NCBI RefSeq assembly: GCF_002843315.1
Contig: NZ_MVDD01000014.1
Span: 40,830-104,829, forward strand
Direction of reading: 5' to 3'
DNA: 64,000 nt
Source: Labilibaculum filiforme
GTDB taxonomy: Bacteria; Bacteroidota; Bacteroidia; Bacteroidales; Marinifilaceae
The notes beneath the pieces were generated by a model. That model had not been told where the DNA came from. It was given only the letters and a program-made list of their open reading frames with translations, and searched no databases. A program made the translations under genes and the position numbers. Within the stretch, counting starts at the first letter, position 1; every line of letters begins with the position of its first letter. Positions 36,609 to 44,300 of the stretch are shown piece after piece.

Positions 36609-36689
36609 CTATTCTTTTATCCGATCATAAACCCTCTGCGGTATTTTACACTCCTTACCTGAAGCTTTCACTAGATCGATGTATTTTTC
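36609..36689 (-). pseudogene. Remnant 3' end of a TPR immunity gene
   Basis: Minus-strand translation gives KASGKECKIPQRVYDRIKE before a TAG stop, nearly identical to the C-termini of the immunity proteins at 39776-40471 and 38156-39058. Only about 27 codons survive; an in-frame stop lies just upstream. It sits between hairpin A and the lipoprotein gene, showing that an older TPR-type immunity gene was replaced. Confidence 0.85.
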
Positions 36690-36733
36690 CTATTACCGGA
36701 TAGCCTAAAAAAAATATATACAATGTATTCATA

Positions 36734-37168
36734 TTATTTATTCTTTTCAATTTGAATGCCCTTATTATTCCGACCAGTATAAATTGCTTTTGAATCAATA
36801 AAATAACAAGTATCTTTAATGTATAATTTAATAATCGGTTGGTAGGCTTTATTATAATCAGTACCTTCAATTGTTTTCACATATGATATATATAAAGTAT
36901 CTCCATATATTTTATTTTTACATAAATCAGAAAAATAAGTCATATGACCAACACCTACAAAACGTGACGTATCACCTTTTACATCAATAGTATAATAGTA
37001 TAGCATATTACCATCGATTCCATCAACTTTTCCTTCTTTATTATCTCCTATAACAATTTTCAATCCATATGTACCATTAAATTTGTCAATGTCATCACTT
37101 TTTTCATTTTGATCTATACATGATATCATAGATAGATAAAATACAAACAAAACAAAATATTTAATCAT
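36734..37168 (-). CDS. Lipoprotein, candidate immunity protein for the SLT-lysozyme cassette
   Basis: 144 residues. Signal peptide with lipobox (VFYLSMISC, Cys near residue 17) followed by a charged spacer and a small beta-rich domain (GTYGLKIVIGDNKEG; GDTLYISYVKTIEG; DTCYFIDSKAIYTG). No family is recognised. It starts 12 bp after the stop of the orphan lysozyme cassette, the position occupied by immunity genes in the other two cassettes. A periplasm-facing lipoprotein is what would be needed to block a peptidoglycan hydrolase, so immunity is inferred from position and location, not homology. Confidence 0.6.
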   Translation of the reverse strand: MIKYFVLFVFYLSMISCIDQNEKSDDIDKFNGTYGLKIVIGDNKEGKVDGIDGNMLYYYTIDVKGDTSRFVGVGHMTYFSDLCKNKIYGDTLYISYVKTIEGTDYNKAYQPIIKLYIKDTCYFIDSKAIYTGRNNKGIQIEKNK

Positions 37169-37180
37169 AATTTCTTTCTT

Positions 37181-38059
37181 TTAATTTCTATATTTTTCAC
37201 CTTCTTTAAGATACTTCTGTACACTTTTTTTAATTTCCTTTTTCCACATCTTACCATCTTTATCTAAATCCATTCCTTTATTTGGTTCGTAAGCATCTTT
37301 GCGAAGGCTTTGAAGATAAATACTTTCTTGCTTATCTAGACCTTTTCCATCTTTACTGAATACAATATGATCAGGCTTACCAGATGAAATTGGGAACAAT
37401 ACTTGTAAATAAAAATCAACAAATTCCACAGTCTTCCCTTTTAATGGCTTAAAATACTTACCTACATATCCTAATTGTTCAACAACTGTCATGTCAGCAA
37501 ATTCTTTAACCCGTTTAAGTGTTTTCTTTTTCCCCCAATAATTATAAACTGTTTCAATAGTTATTTCTTTTCCTAATAATCCTTTTGCAGTTGGAGGCAT
37601 AAATTGTATTAAGCCTGTACCTCCAGAATTTGCAAGATTCGGGGCATCTGTTCGAAATGTACCTCCACTTTCCCATGCAAATACAGCCATTAAATTATTT
37701 GCCATTTCAATTTCGCGATCTTCCCCCCATAACCCATTAGCTATCTCTATAACTTTTTGCCTTTCTTCTTTTGTAAATTTCAAACCCCAAATTAATGAAG
37801 GATCATCTTCCATCCTCCTCATCTGCTCCACAAAAGCAATAGGGTGAAAATGATATACTTTAGGAGAAATAGGAAATGGCGTGTATTCTTCTTCCTCTTG
37901 CTCGTATTCGAAATCTCGATCCCAAGGGTATCGCTTACGAGATTGGTTTCGAATAGGATCGTATATCATATCAGCAGGCATTCCTGACAATTTATTCGGA
38001 ATGGAAATTTTTACTTTGCTCCAAAACTGCAAATTCGTCACTTTCTGTTTGGTATGCAA
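37181..38059 (-). CDS. Orphan effector C-terminal cassette with SLT/lysozyme-like payload
   Basis: 293 codons. Residues 1-82 repeat the junction of the full-length effector (TKQKVTNLQFWSKVK ... FHPIAFVEQMRRM). After MRRM the sequence changes completely to a lysozyme/transglycosylase-like domain: NLMAVFAWESGGTF (catalytic Glu) and GGTGLIQFMPPTAKGLLG. The C-terminus bears an EF-hand-like DLDKDGKMWKKE. No ATG precedes the junction; the only early start is TTG at 38059, so the cassette may be silent or a recombination donor. Inferred role: peptidoglycan-degrading toxin module. The candidate immunity gene follows 12 bp later. Confidence 0.75.
   Translation of the reverse strand: MHTKQKVTNLQFWSKVKISIPNKLSGMPADMIYDPIRNQSRKRYPWDRDFEYEQEEEEYTPFPISPKVYHFHPIAFVEQMRRMEDDPSLIWGLKFTKEERQKVIEIANGLWGEDREIEMANNLMAVFAWESGGTFRTDAPNLANSGGTGLIQFMPPTAKGLLGKEITIETVYNYWGKKKTLKRVKEFADMTVVEQLGYVGKYFKPLKGKTVEFVDFYLQVLFPISSGKPDHIVFSKDGKGLDKQESIYLQSLRKDAYEPNKGMDLDKDGKMWKKEIKKSVQKYLKEGEKYRN
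37811..38056 (-). repeat. Effector junction repeat, copy 1
   Basis: About 246 bp almost identical to 39429-39674 and 41299-41545. It encodes the conserved junction ending in MRRM. Upstream of it, the homology between copies 1 and 2 continues through the hairpin into the immunity 3' end (to about 38318 and 39937). Confidence 0.88.
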
Positions 38060-38109
38060 AAAACAGCACCACCTAATAACCTTTAAAAATTATCAACAAG
38101 AATAACATA

Positions 38110-38141
38110 CAGAGGCTGAATCGATATGGATTCAGCCTCTG
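38110..38141. repeat. Cassette-boundary hairpin B
   Basis: CAGAGGCTGAATC / GATTCAGCCTCTG, a 13-bp perfect stem, 15 bp after the stop of the immunity gene. Probably a terminator or recombination landmark between cassettes. Confidence 0.85.
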
Positions 38142-38155
38142 TTTATTTTCAATAT

Positions 38156-39058
38156 CTATTCTTTTATCCGATCAAAAACTCTCTGTGGTATTTTACACTC
38201 CTTACCCAAGGCTTTCATTAGCTCAATGTATTTTTGATAGGCTTGTTTGGCTTCTTCATAATCACCATGACTGCTATATGCATCTCCTAAATTTAAGTAC
38301 GCAACTGTTCTTTGAGGGAATTTAGAAACTACATTCTCCAATATATAAATGGCTTGTTGGCAACTACCTGCTTCTATTAAAAAAAAAGCAATATCGTTAT
38401 ATTTTTGAACCGACTCCACATTGATTTCAATATAATTTAGATAATCAAACACATCATAAATTCCTAAATTATATCTCTTTACAATGTCTTTTCTTTCATG
38501 CTCTGATTTTAAGATTGTATAACTTTGGCAAAACTTATTCTTCATATTATTATAGCTTACTGAATCAAAAATTGAAATTGACCTAGTATTATCCAAATTT
38601 GAAGTATTATTAATATTAGTCGCAAGTGGAACAAAATTAGAACACTCTTCTTGCTCCTCATAATCAATTGAATAAAGATCTAAACTACCCATATAGAACC
38701 AATCAGCTTTCTCTTCTATCCATTTATAATAATAATTAACTTCACTTAAACTGCCTGTTCCACTATACTTTTGAGTAATTATAACCCACCCCTTATCAAT
38801 AATTAAATCACTTAAATTTCCAGGTTCCCTATAAGTAAAAGACTTATTTAACAGAATTCCATTATTTTCTTGAATTTTCACCCTAAATGTGCGATTGTAT
38901 TCAGCATTTTTAATTAATGTATCAATCACACCATCGTTATTGATATCACCGTATATGGAATCCTTATCAAAACTATCATGTACCCAATTTAATTTTTCTT
39001 GACTTTTTATTGCGGAACAATAAAAACAAATAAACAGTAGAATTATAATTTTATTCAT
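38156..39058 (-). CDS. Exported protein with C-terminal TPR, candidate immunity protein for the PG-binding cassette
   Basis: 300 residues. Signal peptide (MNKIIILLFICFYCSAIKSQ), a middle region with GDINNDGVIDTLI (calcium-loop-like repeat seen in VCBS-type proteins), and a C-terminal pair of TPRs (RTVAYLNLGDAYSSHGDYEE) ending KECKIPQRVFDRIKE. The last ~65 residues are nearly the same as in the protein at 39776-40471, while the rest is unrelated: variable specificity part plus conserved tail. Its start overlaps the toxin cassette end by 8 bp, a typical effector-immunity coupling. Periplasmic location inferred. Confidence 0.65.
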   Translation of the reverse strand: MNKIIILLFICFYCSAIKSQEKLNWVHDSFDKDSIYGDINNDGVIDTLIKNAEYNRTFRVKIQENNGILLNKSFTYREPGNLSDLIIDKGWVIITQKYSGTGSLSEVNYYYKWIEEKADWFYMGSLDLYSIDYEEQEECSNFVPLATNINNTSNLDNTRSISIFDSVSYNNMKNKFCQSYTILKSEHERKDIVKRYNLGIYDVFDYLNYIEINVESVQKYNDIAFFLIEAGSCQQAIYILENVVSKFPQRTVAYLNLGDAYSSHGDYEEAKQAYQKYIELMKALGKECKIPQRVFDRIKE

Positions 39059-39677
39059 TGTATTTATTTTTAATATTTGTGAGTTCTTCTTCGTACCATT
39101 CCCAACGTTTCTTTTTCACATTTACTCCATTAATTTTTTTCGTAACAATTTTTTTTGCATTATTTGAATTCATATACGAACTAGTAGCAACACTGTAGTT
39201 GGCTACATTTTCGCGATATTTATCACTAAACTCATCAATTTTTTGAAGTGTTTTACTATCAACTTCACCAGTCGGCGTTATTTTCATATAATCGGTCTGA
39301 AACTGCTTAACGCCTTCCTCTGTTAATTCTGTGAACTCTTCCGTTGGTAACATTCCCCCAAATCCAGACAAACGAAAATTCAATTCAAGAATAAGTGCAC
39401 CTTTATCACCTTTACGGTAAACTGTACTCATCCTCCTCATCTGCTCCACAAAGGCAATAGGATGAAAATGGAAAACTTTAGGAGAAATTGGAAATGGCGT
39501 GTATTCTTCTTCCTCTTGCTCGTATTCGTAATCTCGATCCCAGGGGTATCGCTTACGAGATTGATTTAGAATAGGATCGTATATCCAATCGGGAGGTATT
39601 TCTGGTGTAGTTTTAAGAATAGGAACTTTTACTTTGCTCCAAAATTGCAAATTCGTCACTTTCTGTTTGGTATGCAA
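39051..39677 (-). CDS. Orphan effector C-terminal cassette with peptidoglycan-binding payload
   Basis: 209 codons. The junction (residues 1-83, ending EQMRRM) is followed by a PG_binding_1-like repeat (GDKGALILELNFRLSGFGG, then GVKQFQTDYMKI and GEVDSKTLQKIDEF) and a ~60-residue Lys-rich tail without a recognised catalytic domain. There is no ATG at the junction: TTG at 39677 is the only early start. Here it is preceded by AGGAGGT (39693-39687) with a 9-nt spacer, a strong Shine-Dalgarno match that is unusual for Bacteroidota. Inferred: an alternative toxin tip whose killing activity, if any, is undescribed. It overlaps its immunity gene by 8 bp. Confidence 0.7.
   Translation of the reverse strand: MHTKQKVTNLQFWSKVKVPILKTTPEIPPDWIYDPILNQSRKRYPWDRDYEYEQEEEEYTPFPISPKVFHFHPIAFVEQMRRMSTVYRKGDKGALILELNFRLSGFGGMLPTEEFTELTEEGVKQFQTDYMKITPTGEVDSKTLQKIDEFSDKYRENVANYSVATSSYMNSNNAKKIVTKKINGVNVKKKRWEWYEEELTNIKNKYNE
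39429..39674 (-). repeat. Effector junction repeat, copy 2
   Basis: Second copy of the ~246-bp junction repeat, with only scattered substitutions relative to copies at 37811 and 41299. Confidence 0.88.
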
Positions 39678-39728
39678 AAAAACAGCACCTCCTAATAACC
39701 TTTAAAAATTATCAACAAGAATAACATA

Positions 39729-39760
39729 CAGAGGCTGAATCTTTATCGATTCAGCCTCTG
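39729..39760. repeat. Cassette-boundary hairpin C
   Basis: CAGAGGCTGAATC / GATTCAGCCTCTG with loop TTTATC, versus GATATG in copies A and B. The stem is conserved while the loop differs, implying selection on the hairpin. It lies 15 bp after the stop of the first immunity gene. Confidence 0.87.
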
Positions 39761-39775
39761 TTTTATTTTCAATAA

Positions 39776-40471
39776 CTATTCTTTTATTCGTTCATAAACC
39801 CTCTGCGGTATTTTACACTCCTTACCTGAAGCTTTCATTAGTTCGATGTATTTTTGATAGGCTTGGCTAGCATTATCCTTTTCTTCTAATCCCCAGTAAG
39901 CATCGCCTAGATTGATGTAGGCAACAATTCGGGTAGGGAAATATTCTAGAACTATTTTCAAAATCATAATTGCTTCACCAAAACAACCTATTTCAGATAA
40001 GTAATAAGCTTTATCATTTAAAGTCATAGCATTTCTTTTAGATAAACTCAAATTTCCATTTTCATCCCTATTAAGCCATGTTTTTTTTAATAACTCTCCA
40101 TTTGTTAGAATACCGACTTCGACTAAAGTGGTATTAATTGGTAATTCATTTAAGGATGTAAAATCAACCGAATTTGAACTATACTGAAATTCAAAATGAT
40201 AATTATTTTCAGATTCAAAAGACCAATAATCATGCTCTTTATAAAAGACTATATTTCCTTCAAGCTTTTCTTCTTTTAACCAAATAGAAATATTCCAATC
40301 TTTACAAGCAAATAGGAATATTTGTTTTTCATTATTTAATGAATAAAAATATCTGTCATTTGTAAATGAATCATTCAGCTCATAAATCTCCTTAATCTCA
40401 CCATTTGTTTGAGCGCTTACAATTAAGCTAATACACGAGATTAGAATTACTAGTATGGTTATTCTTTTCAT
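39776..40471 (-). CDS. Exported TPR protein, candidate immunity protein for the full-length effector
   Basis: About 231 residues from ATG 40471, which overlaps the effector stop as TGATG (the open frame's first codon at 40474 is TTG). Signal peptide MKRITILVILISCISLIVSA, a variable middle part, then two TPR motifs (RIVAYINLGDAYWGLEEKDN) and the conserved end KECKIPQRVYERIKE. Translational coupling to the lysozyme-type effector and export to the periplasm fit an immunity role (inference). It shares only its C-terminal third with the immunity protein of the next cassette. Confidence 0.68.
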   Translation of the reverse strand: MKRITILVILISCISLIVSAQTNGEIKEIYELNDSFTNDRYFYSLNNEKQIFLFACKDWNISIWLKEEKLEGNIVFYKEHDYWSFESENNYHFEFQYSSNSVDFTSLNELPINTTLVEVGILTNGELLKKTWLNRDENGNLSLSKRNAMTLNDKAYYLSEIGCFGEAIMILKIVLEYFPTRIVAYINLGDAYWGLEEKDNASQAYQKYIELMKASGKECKIPQRVYERIKE

Positions 40472-43362
40472 CAATTTTCATTTAATTTATTTATTCTTTT
40501 CTGTGCAGCCTCACGAACTTTCACTTTATCCTCGGTATCCTTCAGATCCGAGAATTCACTCATTTTATGAATTAAGTATCTATTCTTAATTTTATAATTA
40601 CTATCAGTTAAATTAATCAACCGATTATATCCTTTTAAAGCTTCATCCTTATCTTTCGTACAACCAGTTTTTTCAAGATCCGGATCATGCCAAAGTCCCC
40701 AAGCAAAAGCATAAATTGGATTATCATATGCTTTACTTTCATTAAATTTATACTCAGTAGAGATTTCTTTCTTTATGTTACAATTTGTATAATATGTGAG
40801 AAACCCTTTTTTCAAATATTCTAATCTATGATTATATCCATTTAAACCACCATTTATCTTCATTGTAATATAGATAAAATCATTTTCGTCAGCTTCATCA
40901 TTTAATTTTGCCTTTTTATCCCAAAACCATCCTGCTGAATTTGCTGCGTGAGGACTACTCTCTAATTTTGCTTTATTTGTTGCACTTGTTGTTACATCTT
41001 CACCAGAAAAAGTTTGATAAGCTTTGTAATTTGATTCACCTGTTATTTGAATCAAGCCTCTTCCTGGGAAACCACCATAATCAGAGTCTAAAACTCCACC
41101 TTCTTTTGTTGCACTCAATCTAGCTGATTCATGAATTATTTGGGCAAGAAAATGCACCTTCCTTAAACATGTATTTATTGAATTATTTTTAAAAGCTTCA
41201 TTTAACCCAGGCAGATGTTTTTCTATGTCCGAATCTTTCGAATCATACGCAATTGTTTTTAATTCTTCTTTATTCATTTTAGCACTACAACATCCCCCCA
41301 TCCTCCTCATCTGCTCCACAAAAGCAATGGGGTGGAAATGGTATACTTTAGGCGAAATTGGAAATGGCGTGTATTCTTCTTCCTCTTGCTCGTATTCGAA
41401 ATCTCGATCCCAAGGGTATCGCTTACGAGATTGGTTTCGAATAGGATCGTATATCCAATCAGGAGGTATTTCTGGTGTCGTTTTGGGAATAGGAACTTTT
41501 ACTTTACTCCAAAATTGCAAATTATCAACTTTTTGCTTTGTATTCGTAATTGTCAAATCTTTCTTTTGGTTCAATGCATTTTTTTTATCCGCATTCTCTT
41601 CTTTATTAATTCCCTCATCAAGAAGAGTCTCTATTTCCGATTGTAAAGAGCTGTACTTAAGCCCCCATTCGCTGGTATGGTAACAAATCATCTTCGAGAG
41701 TTTTTTTACAACAAACTCATCACCTAAGCCGGAAGCCAATTCCTTACTACTAAGAATTTTATTTCCATCTTTATCGATTTGTTTCCAAACTGTTTTAATA
41801 AAACCTGGTGCATTTTCCTGCTTAAGTATTTCCACCGTTTTATTAAAAACAAACTCATCTTCCTGATCTTTAAAAGTTTCAAAACCAAAAACAGTCCAGT
41901 CGTGAGCCGAAACTTCACTTATATTTGCATCGTCAGATTTTATAAAACCTTGAACTTCCGTACTTCGAACAAAGCCTTTATCATCCTTTACTGGAGTCAT
42001 TGTTTTGATGTCGTAAAAGAACTTATCCGATCCTGCTTGTGTTACTTTCTTTACTTGTGAACTCTGTACAAAATAATCTTCACCAAGCTCGCTCTCTGTT
42101 TTATTTCCAGGCTTATTTTTGAATAAGCTTTTTAAATTTGCCGATAAACTAATTGGAGCAGTTGGCTTTTCTGAAACCCCCAACTCCGTTTTTTTCACCC
42201 AGTAGATATGATTCCCTGCAGGAGGACAAAAACTAACTTCGCGCTTTTCTTCCTCGCCAGGTAATGATTTTATCCATTCTATCTCAGAAGTACTTTGTAA
42301 GGTATCATTAAATACTTTATTCAAATTTTCTAATTTTTCAGGCGTATACTTTGCTGCAATTACTTTATTGTCTTCTTTTTTCTCACTCCCTTTTGTATAT
42401 TTTAAATCGGCTTTTAAAACTATTCTAATTTGCTTGTGTAATTTAATTCGGCAATACTCTTCATTTTCCCCTTCCGGAAATTCAAGAACTTGAATCTCGT
42501 CGTTTGCATAAAATGTAGCAGGATACTTTAAGCTTAATTTACTTCCTTTTGCAAACTTTAAAAACTTTTTTGTATCCTTAACATCATCCTTATCCCCTTC
42601 AATTCCCTTTAGAAACTCAGAAGGATCTTTATCGGTAAATACTTCAACATGGGCTGTTTTATATGTTTTATTGCCCTTAAATCCATGAGTTCCTGCGAAA
42701 CCGAGCTCTTGACCTACTTTAACAAATACTACCTTATTGAAATCATTCCCCGAAATAATTTTATCCATCTCGGCATCAACTCCGTCCACAAGATTAGGTA
42801 AACTATCTGCCCACATAATAGCATCACTTACAGGTTTACCATCAATTTTTAATATTTCGTAGTACTTATCTAAGAACTTATCACCAACAACAACTTTCGA
42901 TCCGTTTTCGACCAAGCGAATAACCGATTCCTTTCTGCTCTTTTTTCTGAGATTTTCTCCTATTTTCCCATTCTTGATCTCAGTACCTTGCACCGTGGTA
43001 CTTTTAATATGAAACAAGCTAGGGTAACGCTTATTTGCTTTCATCTCAGAAAATGATAAAAGACCTGAATATAATGAATAAAAAACTAATTTGCGACCCT
43101 TAGGACTCTTATATTCATGTTGAAGCAACACAAATCCGTTAGAATATTTACTCTCTCCCACTTGTAACGCAGAATTAGGAATTCTATAAGCTATCAAAGT
43201 TCCATCGGCAATCGCTTTTATAGGCGAACTGCTATTTTCTGCTACATGAACTCCTCCATGCCAATTAAATAATCGACCAATAGGATAGGTACCTACAATA
43301 TTATTACATCCTAATTTTTGATCTGGATCACTTATACCATCTACTGGATACTCAAATTTCAT
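40471..43362 (-). CDS. Large PAAR-linked effector: M23-like module, EF-hand-like loop, junction, GH19-type lysozyme
   Basis: 963 residues. Residues ~1-270: lysostaphin/M23-like fold (LFNWHGGVHVAENSSSPIKA, then YKTAHVEVFTDKDP), but the canonical HxxxD is HGGVH and the HxH is HVE, so it may be structural. ~270-600: mixed region with repeated CYHTSEWG/SAHDWTVFGFE-type segments and an EF-hand-like IDKDGNKILSSKE near 530. ~607-688: Tyr/Glu-rich junction ending FHPIAFVEQMRRM. ~690-963: GH19/phage-endolysin-like lysozyme with FLAQIIHESARLSA, FPGRGLIQITGESNY, AGWFWDKKAKLN and MKINGGLNGYNHR. Known family activity: peptidoglycan or chitin cleavage. It is 11 bp after the PAAR gene and coupled to an immunity gene, so it is read as a secreted antibacterial effector. 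Confidence 0.85.
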   Translation of the reverse strand: MKFEYPVDGISDPDQKLGCNNIVGTYPIGRLFNWHGGVHVAENSSSPIKAIADGTLIAYRIPNSALQVGESKYSNGFVLLQHEYKSPKGRKLVFYSLYSGLLSFSEMKANKRYPSLFHIKSTTVQGTEIKNGKIGENLRKKSRKESVIRLVENGSKVVVGDKFLDKYYEILKIDGKPVSDAIMWADSLPNLVDGVDAEMDKIISGNDFNKVVFVKVGQELGFAGTHGFKGNKTYKTAHVEVFTDKDPSEFLKGIEGDKDDVKDTKKFLKFAKGSKLSLKYPATFYANDEIQVLEFPEGENEEYCRIKLHKQIRIVLKADLKYTKGSEKKEDNKVIAAKYTPEKLENLNKVFNDTLQSTSEIEWIKSLPGEEEKREVSFCPPAGNHIYWVKKTELGVSEKPTAPISLSANLKSLFKNKPGNKTESELGEDYFVQSSQVKKVTQAGSDKFFYDIKTMTPVKDDKGFVRSTEVQGFIKSDDANISEVSAHDWTVFGFETFKDQEDEFVFNKTVEILKQENAPGFIKTVWKQIDKDGNKILSSKELASGLGDEFVVKKLSKMICYHTSEWGLKYSSLQSEIETLLDEGINKEENADKKNALNQKKDLTITNTKQKVDNLQFWSKVKVPIPKTTPEIPPDWIYDPIRNQSRKRYPWDRDFEYEQEEEEYTPFPISPKVYHFHPIAFVEQMRRMGGCCSAKMNKEELKTIAYDSKDSDIEKHLPGLNEAFKNNSINTCLRKVHFLAQIIHESARLSATKEGGVLDSDYGGFPGRGLIQITGESNYKAYQTFSGEDVTTSATNKAKLESSPHAANSAGWFWDKKAKLNDEADENDFIYITMKINGGLNGYNHRLEYLKKGFLTYYTNCNIKKEISTEYKFNESKAYDNPIYAFAWGLWHDPDLEKTGCTKDKDEALKGYNRLINLTDSNYKIKNRYLIHKMSEFSDLKDTEDKVKVREAAQKRINKLNEN
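41299..41545 (-). repeat. Effector junction repeat, copy 3 (within the full-length gene)
   Basis: Third copy of the ~246-bp repeat, here continuous with the upstream effector body. The boundary after the MRRM codons is sharp in all three copies. Confidence 0.88.
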
Positions 43363-43373
43363 ACAAGAAAAAA

Positions 43374-43877
43374 TTAAATACTAAAATCATAATCAGGCAA
43401 ATAACCATGTTTCTCAGCCTCTTCCTTCAAGATTTTCTGATTGGCTTGCGCTTCCTGAAGGTTTGCGTTGGTTGTATCGCCACGAACAATTTCTACCACA
43501 CTTGAAGCCAGTTTTTGTGCAATACTTATTTCGGGAAAAGGAATTTCCTGGATTGGACTAGTCACTTGGGGGTTGGGGGCAGAGGTGCTGATAAGAATGT
43601 TGGCTTCGCCAGACATTACGATGCCGCCATGAGCGGTCATATCACCTTGGCACACAACGGGTACGCCATTAATTAAAACTGATGGATTTCCTTGAGCGAC
43701 CACATCGGGTGGGCCCACACAAACACACATATCGCCCATAAGAGCAGCGGGTTTTCCGTTGATTAATACATTGGATGCTCCGGGACCTGCTATTGGTCCA
43801 CCTACATGGGGCACAAGTCCACTGCACATTGGACAAACGTGCATACTACCTACTGTTGCAATTGGTTTTCCTGCCAT
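43374..43877 (-). CDS. PAAR-domain spike-tip protein
   Basis: 167 residues. Residues 1-100 are a PAAR domain: MAGKPIATVGSMHVCPMCSG, HVGGPIAGPGASNVLINGKP, AALMGDMCVCVGPPDVVAQG, PSVLINGVPVVCQGDMTAHGG, with Cys and His residues able to bind the tip zinc. A ~65-residue helical tail (IAQKLASSVVEIVRG ... EEAEKHGYLPDYDFSI) probably contacts the cargo. Known role: PAAR proteins cap the VgrG spike of type VI or related contractile systems and carry effectors. No VgrG, Hcp or sheath gene is in the window, so the machine is encoded elsewhere. First gene of the toxin locus. Confidence 0.92.
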   Translation of the reverse strand: MAGKPIATVGSMHVCPMCSGLVPHVGGPIAGPGASNVLINGKPAALMGDMCVCVGPPDVVAQGNPSVLINGVPVVCQGDMTAHGGIVMSGEANILISTSAPNPQVTSPIQEIPFPEISIAQKLASSVVEIVRGDTTNANLQEAQANQKILKEEAEKHGYLPDYDFSI

Positions 43878-44300
43878 AATAATTCCGTATTTAAACTAAG
43901 AATAGTCGGTAATTTACTTTGCTTTATGATTATATTTCTAAAATAAAATTAGCTTAATCTATTAACCAATATTTAAAGTATAAAGAAAGCGAAATAAAGC
44001 TTCTAATTTAGGTATTCTATTTCATATAACAAATTACAATAATTGCATACGAATGTGTATTTTGCCACACTAAATAGCACTATATTAAGACGACACATAA
44101 GTACATCAAACACTATGCCACTGATTAATAGTCTGAAAAACGCATTTCCACTAGTAATAAATGTATGTCTTTACAATGTAACAATCTACCAACATGCTTG
44201 CGATAGCTATAACTATTAAATCATAAATTAATGGCTATTTTTACTTAAAAAAGAATATCAATAAATGATATTTTATCATAAAACAGACTAGATAAAAGAC
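43878..44300. other. Intergenic region upstream of PAAR
   Basis: About 420 bp, very AT-rich. No ORF, tRNA, hairpin or exact TAnnTTTG box (either strand) was identified. The promoter for the PAAR-effector operon is expected here. Confidence 0.5.

Noticed and set aside
36655..36870. 71-codon open frame on the minus strand
   Set aside because: It overlaps the lipoprotein gene in another frame and the immunity remnant; no domain or signal.
37181..41545. Insertion sequence or transposon explaining the duplications
   Set aside because: No transposase or terminal inverted repeats; duplications coincide with coding junctions and immunity tails.
36563..43877. Complete type VI secretion system
   Set aside because: Only PAAR and effector/immunity genes are present; no VgrG, Hcp, sheath, baseplate or ClpV gene lies in the window.
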